64,000 nucleotides of DNA, taken from contig NZ_ASWE01000001.1 in the NCBI RefSeq assembly GCF_000407505.1, forward strand, positions 989,324 through 1,053,323, read 5' to 3'. This document shows, in pieces, positions 59,656-64,000 of the stretch (positions within the stretch are counted from its first letter, which is position 1; each line of letters starts with the position of its first letter). The position numbers and the translations under genes are program-made. Under the pieces are notes generated by a model, which saw only the letters and a list, made by a program, of their open reading frames with translations, was not told the DNA's origin and did no database searches. The DNA is from Enterococcus phoeniculicola ATCC BAA-412 (GTDB lineage Bacteria; Bacillota; Bacilli; Lactobacillales; Enterococcaceae).

Positions 59656-61326
59656 TTTAAAAATTTCCTTATCGCGCAAATGGATATTCTCTCTATTATC
59701 TTCCATCATCTCAATAACCATTGGTGTATCAGAAGCGTAAGCCTCGTTTAGTGCAGCATCTAAAGCTTCTTTAGAAGATACACGAACGGCATGAATTCCA
59801 TAACTTTCCGCCATTTTTTTATAGTCAATATAGTCAATGTCGACTCCTTCTTTTTGTCCGTCATAATCTAATTCTTGTTGAAACTCAACCATGTTATATT
59901 CTTTATCAACCCAAATTACTTGAACAATATTTAAATTGTAATGAGCGACAGTTGCCAATTCTTGAGAGGAGAACATAAAGCTTCCGTCACCGCCAGAAGA
60001 TAAAATCTTTTCCTCTGGACGAAGCAGAGCAGCTGAGATAGCCCAAGGAAGACCAACACCTAATGTTTGTTCTCCATCAGACATTAAAAAATGTTTTGGT
60101 TGATAGACATTTAGATAAGAACCCATCCATACTTCATGGCTGCCGCCATCCATGATGACAGTAGTCTTTGGATGAGAGTCAATTATTTGTTGTAAAGAAT
60201 CAACAATTTCCAGCGGATGTAATGCATCCGTAGAGGTTTGTACAGGAACTTGTTTTTTTTCTGTTAATTTTTCTTGCAAAGTATGAATAATCGCTTTCCA
60301 TTCGTCTGAGATGTCTTGTTCGATTATACCATCAGTAATAGTTTCCAAGTTTTTTGCTATGTTGCCTAAAACTAAGGTGTCAGGAATGTAGGTTTCGTCT
60401 AAATGATCCACTACCGTATCAACAGCAATGATACTCTTGTTATCAGTATTCCAAACGGAAGCCCAATACTCCACTAAGTTTAGACCTAATGTTATGACCA
60501 AATCACTATTAAAGACCAGTTCATCACCTGGGAGATTATTAAACAATCCTACTCTGCCAACATAGCTATAATTGAACTCACGAGTCAATAGGCCTGTTGC
60601 TTCAAAAGTTTCTACTACAGGAATACCAGTTTTTCTAACAAACGCTTGAATGGCTGTAGCAGCCTTTTCATCAGCTGCTCGTGCACCAATAATGATGACT
60701 GGACGTTTTGCAGCTTTAATTTTATTTACGGCGGTAATAATAGTTGATTTATCACTAATTGTATTGGCTAACTGGCTTACTAAGGGTAAAAATTCTAAGC
60801 CGTTTTTGTCAGTTTCTTCTAGCAAAATATTACCTGGGATGTCCATAAAAACTGCGCCTGGATTTCCACTGATACTTGCAACGTAGGCATTAGCTACTTC
60901 GTCTGCTAGTGCATCTGTATGTTCAATTTCCTTAGAATATTTAGTAATAGTTGAATCATTCATTACACCTGAAATATTCGGGTTTTGTGGGTAGGGTGTT
61001 AGCAACTTAGCTTGTGGGACCTGTCCGGCGATAGCCAATACTGGATCACCATCAGAAGTTGCCGTAGCTAAGGCGGTCACCAAATTTAAAGCACCAGGAC
61101 CTGACGTTGTCATGACTACACCTGGTTTACCAGTAAGGCGTCCTATTCCTTGAGCCATAAAACCAGCATTCTGTTCATGTCTTACCGTAACAACCTTAAT
61201 ATTTTCTTCACGTTTTTTCAATGCCATCAATAAAGGACCTAATTTACCACCAGGTAATTGAAATACGTATTTCACTCCGTTCTTAACTAATGTATCCACA
61301 ATTAAATCTGCACCATTCATACTCAT
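59650..61326 (-). CDS. alsS: Acetolactate synthase-like TPP enzyme (AlsS type)
   Basis: A 558-residue thiamine-pyrophosphate enzyme that condenses two pyruvates to 2-acetolactate in the catabolic (acetoin) route. The N-terminus reads YVFQLPGGKLGPLLMALKKR, where typical AlsS has GIPGAKID, so it is a divergent member. VVTVRHEQNAGFMAQGIGRL contains the catalytic Glu near residue 50, GPGALNLVTALATATSDGD follows, and SGGDGSFMFSSQELATVAHY with EYNMVEFQQ near residue 475 is the TPP and metal site. AGGAGAG precedes the ATG. It is divergent from an HxlR regulator. Acetolactate decarboxylase is not adjacent. Another 2-keto acid substrate is possible. Confidence 0.8.
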   Translation of the reverse strand: MSMNGADLIVDTLVKNGVKYVFQLPGGKLGPLLMALKKREENIKVVTVRHEQNAGFMAQGIGRLTGKPGVVMTTSGPGALNLVTALATATSDGDPVLAIAGQVPQAKLLTPYPQNPNISGVMNDSTITKYSKEIEHTDALADEVANAYVASISGNPGAVFMDIPGNILLEETDKNGLEFLPLVSQLANTISDKSTIITAVNKIKAAKRPVIIIGARAADEKAATAIQAFVRKTGIPVVETFEATGLLTREFNYSYVGRVGLFNNLPGDELVFNSDLVITLGLNLVEYWASVWNTDNKSIIAVDTVVDHLDETYIPDTLVLGNIAKNLETITDGIIEQDISDEWKAIIHTLQEKLTEKKQVPVQTSTDALHPLEIVDSLQQIIDSHPKTTVIMDGGSHEVWMGSYLNVYQPKHFLMSDGEQTLGVGLPWAISAALLRPEEKILSSGGDGSFMFSSQELATVAHYNLNIVQVIWVDKEYNMVEFQQELDYDGQKEGVDIDYIDYKKMAESYGIHAVRVSSKEALDAALNEAYASDTPMVIEMMEDNRENIHLRDKEIFKA

Positions 61327-61366
61327 AATAAATCTCTCCTAAAATTTTTTTGCAAGTGTTTATTAG

Positions 61367-61413
61367 GATTACTCGAGAAAATTGTAATGGTAATAAATTT
61401 GCTTACCCGAGAA
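61367..61413. repeat. Direct repeat in the AlsS leader
   Basis: GATTACTCGAGAA (61367-61379) and GCTTACCCGAGAA (61401-61413) match at 11 of 13 positions, 34 bp apart, close to three helical turns. They lie at and after the predicted start of the alsS transcript, so they may be an operator. Confidence 0.5.
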
Positions 61414-61441
61414 CTATAGATTCAAAAAAAATATTTGTAAA
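61413..61441 (-). promoter_or_regulatory. Promoter of the AlsS-like gene
   Basis: On the minus strand TTTACA (61436-61441), 17-bp spacer, TATAGT (61413-61418). Confidence 0.6.
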
Positions 61442-61493
61442 TTAGGGAATTTTTTTATACTCCACTCCGATTTTTTTTTAGAAGTTGTATTAG

Positions 61494-61522
61494 TTTACAA
61501 ATAGTAAGTAAATACTTATGAT
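61494..61522 (+). promoter_or_regulatory. Promoter of the HxlR operon
   Basis: TTTACA (61494-61499), 17-bp spacer, TATGAT (61517-61522). The palindrome AAGTA-AA-TACTT (61506-61517) lies between the two hexamers, where a repressor would block RNA polymerase. Confidence 0.65.
61506..61517. promoter_or_regulatory. Candidate HxlR operator
   Basis: AAGTA and TACTT arms around a 2-bp centre, inside the spacer of the HxlR promoter. Confidence 0.5.
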
Positions 61523-61556
61523 ACATGCAGACATATATAAGAGGAGAAAACTGATT

Positions 61557-61925
61557 ATGACAAGAAAAATATACAATTGCGAAAATGGCTGTGCGGTGGA
61601 ATCAACTTTACAAATTATTTCAGGGCGTTGGAAAAGCGTTATATTGTATCATCTGATGTTTGACGGAGAGCTACGCTATAACGAATTACAAAAATTTATC
61701 CCAGGAATCACGAGAAGAATGGTTTCTCTACAATTGAAAGATTTAGAAACAGATGGTTTGATTTATCGTAAGGTAGTTCAAGAAAAACCTTTGCAGGTTG
61801 TGTATGGGATGACTAACTATGGTAATTCTTTAAAAAACATTATTGAATTGCTCTATCATTGGGGAGAGGACTTTAATCACAAAAATGCGGGTAAGCTTGA
61901 AGAAGAAAGTTTAACTGGCTATTAG
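61557..61925 (+). CDS. HxlR family transcriptional regulator
   Basis: A 122-residue winged-helix regulator. IYNCENGCAVESTLQIISGR at the N-terminus has the Cys residues found in many redox- or aldehyde-sensing HxlR proteins, then WKSVILYHLMFDGELRYNEL and KFIPGITRRMVSLQLKDLET make up the DNA-binding domain. The ATG at 61557 follows GAGGAG; a longer in-frame reading begins at 61518. It is divergent from the AlsS-like gene and heads a run with a DNA glycosylase, a PEBP protein and a yellow/royal-jelly protein; it probably represses its own operon. The inducer is unknown. Confidence 0.9.
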   Translation: MTRKIYNCENGCAVESTLQIISGRWKSVILYHLMFDGELRYNELQKFIPGITRRMVSLQLKDLETDGLIYRKVVQEKPLQVVYGMTNYGNSLKNIIELLYHWGEDFNHKNAGKLEEESLTGY

Positions 61926-61956
61926 TCAAAAATGATAGTAAAAAGAAGGTTTTACA

Positions 61957-62607
61957 GTGAAAAAAATCAGAAATATCGAAGAATTATACGAACTATTGAG
62001 TAAAACGATGGATCATTCAACTTGGTGGGATACGGAAAATCCATGGGAAATTGTTGTAGGATCAATTTTAGTGCAAAACACCAATTGGAAAAACGTTGAC
62101 TACTCCTTAACAAATATCAGAAATAAGATTGGTTTTTTTCCAGAAAAACTGGCAGAAACTGATCAGCAGATTATCCAAGAACTGATTCGTCCAAGTGGGT
62201 TTTATAAAAATAAATCACGAGCGATAAAAGAAATTTTCGCTTGGTTTCAAAGCTATAACTATGATATTTCCATTATACAAGAAAAAGAACTGACAGTATT
62301 ACGCAAAGAATTGTTGAGTATTTACGGTATTGGACATGAAACTGCGGATGTATTGTTAGTTTTTATTTTTAAGAAGGTCATGTTTATAGCGGATAAATAT
62401 GCCCAACGAATTTTTAATCATTTAGGAATCAGCGAGAAGCTTACTTATCTTAAACTTCAAGAATTGATTGAGTTACCAGATAATTTTACTAATCAGCAGG
62501 CACAGAATTTTCATGGGTGGCTAGTGGATTACGGTCAGATGTATTTGAAATCAGAAGCCGACTGGCAGACAGGAGCGCTAAGTAATTTTAAACTGGTTCA
62601 AGAATGA
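61957..62607 (+). CDS. HhH-GPD DNA glycosylase, MagIII-like
   Basis: A 216-residue helix-hairpin-helix glycosylase of the endonuclease III fold. WEIVVGSILVQNTNWKNVDY near residue 30, then ELLSIYGIGHETADVLLVFI near residue 130 (the hairpin), and VMFIADKYAQRIFNHLGI with the catalytic Asp near residue 150. The Lys that bifunctional endonuclease III has in the hairpin is replaced (IGHETA), and the four Cys of the iron-sulphur cluster are absent. This is the layout of monofunctional 3-methyladenine glycosylase III. The start is GTG. It should remove alkylated bases; the exact substrate is not certain. Confidence 0.82.
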   Translation: MKKIRNIEELYELLSKTMDHSTWWDTENPWEIVVGSILVQNTNWKNVDYSLTNIRNKIGFFPEKLAETDQQIIQELIRPSGFYKNKSRAIKEIFAWFQSYNYDISIIQEKELTVLRKELLSIYGIGHETADVLLVFIFKKVMFIADKYAQRIFNHLGISEKLTYLKLQELIELPDNFTNQQAQNFHGWLVDYGQMYLKSEADWQTGALSNFKLVQE

Positions 62608-62698
62608 GAGCAGTATAAAAAAATTCCCTAATTTACATTTTATTGGGTGAGGGTTAGTCTAGTCCTGTTCAAAAAAACTATTTTTAGGAGGATATAAC

Positions 62699-63229
62699 AT
62701 GAATAACCCATTTTTAGGTTTAAAAGACGTCCCCTCATTTGAAGTGACCAGTAAAGATATTGTTGAAGGGGGACTTTCCGACATAAAATTTATGTCTGGT
62801 GATTTCGGTATCAAAGGGGGACAAGATCTGTCACCTGAAATTTCTTGGTCAGGTGCGCCAAATCAAACGAAGAGTTTTATTGTTACCCTGTATGATCCCG
62901 ATGCACCAACTGGATCTGGATTCTGGCACTGGGCAGTATTCAATATTCCAGCTTCTGTTAATGAATTACCTCAAGGAGCCGGCAACAGCGATAACTCAAA
63001 ACTACCGTCAGGGGCCATTCAATTACCAAATGATGCTCGTGCAAAAAAATATATTGGAGCTGCTCCCCCTAAAGGTCATGGGGTACATCACTATTTCTTA
63101 ACCGTTTGGGCTTTAGATAGTGATAAAGTTGAAATTTCTGAAGATTCCACACCTGCTTTTTTAATTTTTAACGTTTTTGACCATGTCTTAGCCCGTGGTG
63201 TTCTTCATTTCGAAGTAGAAGTGAACTAG
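62699..63229 (+). CDS. YbhB/YbcL family (PEBP, Raf-kinase-inhibitor-like) protein
   Basis: A 176-residue phosphatidylethanolamine-binding-like protein. GGQDLSPEISWSGAPNQTKS near residue 40 and FIVTLYDPDAPTGSGFWHWA near residue 60, with the D-P-D-A-P motif, form the ligand pocket; PPKGHGVHHYFLTVWALD near residue 125 is the second conserved block. GGAGG precedes the ATG. No signal peptide. Its function in bacteria is unclear. It is followed at 29 bp by the royal-jelly/yellow-family gene. Confidence 0.92.
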   Translation: MNNPFLGLKDVPSFEVTSKDIVEGGLSDIKFMSGDFGIKGGQDLSPEISWSGAPNQTKSFIVTLYDPDAPTGSGFWHWAVFNIPASVNELPQGAGNSDNSKLPSGAIQLPNDARAKKYIGAAPPKGHGVHHYFLTVWALDSDKVEISEDSTPAFLIFNVFDHVLARGVLHFEVEVN

Positions 63230-63258
63230 TATTATCAGTTTAGAGAGGAAGATGTAAG

Positions 63259-64000
63259 GTGAATTATCCAAAAGAAAAATATTTTGGTGAATTAGAAAGA
63301 ATCCATGAATTTTATGATGAAATGCCCACAGGAGTCAGCGTATCGGAAACTGGTAGAATTTTTATTAATTTCCCTGAGTGGGGTGACGATGTTAAAGCTA
63401 CTGTGGTTGAAATAGTGGAGGGTCAATTAATCCCTTATCCTAGTCAAGAAGCAAATACTTTTCATTCGCAAGAACCTGAAAATGGATTTTTGAGTGTACA
63501 AAGCATTGTTGCTGATGGCGAAGGGACTTTGTGGGTATTAGATACTGCTGCACCAAAATTTGACGTTCCCGTTAAAGGTGGAGCAAAATTAGTCGCTGTC
63601 GATTTAAGGACAAATAAAATTAGAAAAATCTATACATTTTCAAGCGACGTAGTATTAGATACTACTTATTTAAATGATGTACGGATTGATTTACGTCGTG
63701 GAACTGAGGGTATAGCCTATATTACCGATTCTTCTATTACGGGTCCAGGTGCATTGATTGTGGTTGATTTAGGAACTGGGGATGCGTTTCGTATTTTGGA
63801 TGGAGCTCGTTCAACTGCAGTTGATCCACAGTTTGTTCCTAAAGTCGAGGGTGAAATTTTGATGAATCGTGGAACGGATGGCTCAACTTCACCGTGGCAA
63901 GTGGCCGCTGATGGAATTGCGATTTCTCCAGATGGGAGCACCTTGTTTTTCAGTCCTCTGTCTAGTCGTCATTTATATTCCATTGAAACGGATATGATTT
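63259..64000 (+). CDS. Major royal jelly/yellow-family beta-propeller protein, 3' end cut by window
   Basis: The frame from GTG at 63259 runs 247 codons to the window edge without a stop. VSVSETGRIFINFPEWGDDV near residue 26, ADGEGTLWVLDTAAPKFD near residue 87, LVAVDLRTNKIRKIYTF and YLNDVRIDLRRGTEGIAYIT near residue 140, then VAADGIAISPDGSTLFFSPL near residue 215, are the repeating strands of the royal-jelly/yellow propeller, often annotated L-dopachrome tautomerase-related. No signal peptide is seen. AGAGGA lies upstream. Substrate unknown; it probably belongs to the HxlR operon. Confidence 0.85.
   Translation, partial: MNYPKEKYFGELERIHEFYDEMPTGVSVSETGRIFINFPEWGDDVKATVVEIVEGQLIPYPSQEANTFHSQEPENGFLSVQSIVADGEGTLWVLDTAAPKFDVPVKGGAKLVAVDLRTNKIRKIYTFSSDVVLDTTYLNDVRIDLRRGTEGIAYITDSSITGPGALIVVDLGTGDAFRILDGARSTAVDPQFVPKVEGEILMNRGTDGSTSPWQVAADGIAISPDGSTLFFSPLSSRHLYSIETDMI

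Overview
The window is AT-rich DNA from a low-GC Gram-positive, most probably an Enterococcus or a close relative. The pointers are ung-pta(eutD)-tsaE-GNAT at the left end, separate coaB and coaC with an ECF S-component, XRE-potABCD, an ABC-F gene beside rex, and ireB-ruvX-DUF1292 near the right end. Shine-Dalgarno sites are strong throughout, and GTG/TTG starts and intrinsic terminators are common. No phage, plasmid or CRISPR signal was seen. The only intact mobile element is one ISL3-family insertion sequence with a recognisable target duplication.

Layout. 1-2.5 kb: end of ung, then pta, tsaE and a GNAT gene. 2.6-6.7 kb: beta-glucoside module (orphan Lac-family EIIC with a small membrane protein, divergent 6-phospho-beta-glucosidase with a cre site, RpiR regulator). 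6.7-10.2 kb: DnaQ-like exonuclease, exoA, Gfo/Idh oxidoreductase, murB. 10.2-11.7 kb: ISL3 element between murB and its native terminator. 11.8-13.8 kb: coaB-coaC-ECF S-component (coenzyme A). 14.0-18.4 kb: XRE-cupin regulator and potABCD (polyamine uptake). 18.9-24.2 kb: RpiR, ChbG deacetylase, alpha-glucoside EIICB, GlvA-type GH4 and EIIA-Glc. 25.2-30.4 kb: PRD activator, fructose-family EIIA/EIIB/EIIC and a GatZ/KbaZ-like protein, with a repeated operator-like motif before the activator and before gatZ. 30.8-35.5 kb: HAD hydrolase, then an ABC exporter with a NarL-type two-component system. 35.8-41.8 kb: GntR, AgaS, LacD and a mannose-family PTS (galactosamine-type amino sugar). 42-49.7 kb: a candidate sRNA, a secreted C39-like protein, ABC-F, rex, a thioredoxin-like protein, a YcgR/YcgQ-like pair and split ThrE. 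49.7-58 kb: tRNA-Gly, lipoprotein with membrane protein, metallophosphoesterase, ABC exporter divergent from an Rgg regulator, secreted nuclease and a large membrane protein. 58.2-59.3 kb: ireB-ruvX-DUF1292. 59.6-64 kb: AlsS-like enzyme divergent from an HxlR regulator, MagIII-like glycosylase, PEBP protein, and the start of a royal-jelly/yellow-family protein cut by the window edge.

The dominant theme is sugar acquisition. Four separate PTS modules belong to four families (Lac, Glc, Fru, Man), each with its own regulator type. The least conventional are the ChbG/GlvA/EIICB cluster, which pairs a deacetylase with a phospho-alpha-glucosidase, and the Fru-PTS/GatZ cluster, which has an aldolase accessory-subunit homologue but no catalytic subunit. 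Another candidate for something undescribed is a terminator-bounded small RNA at about 42.0 kb with two anti-Shine-Dalgarno CU-rich segments. All functions are read from sequence motifs and context. No database search was run.
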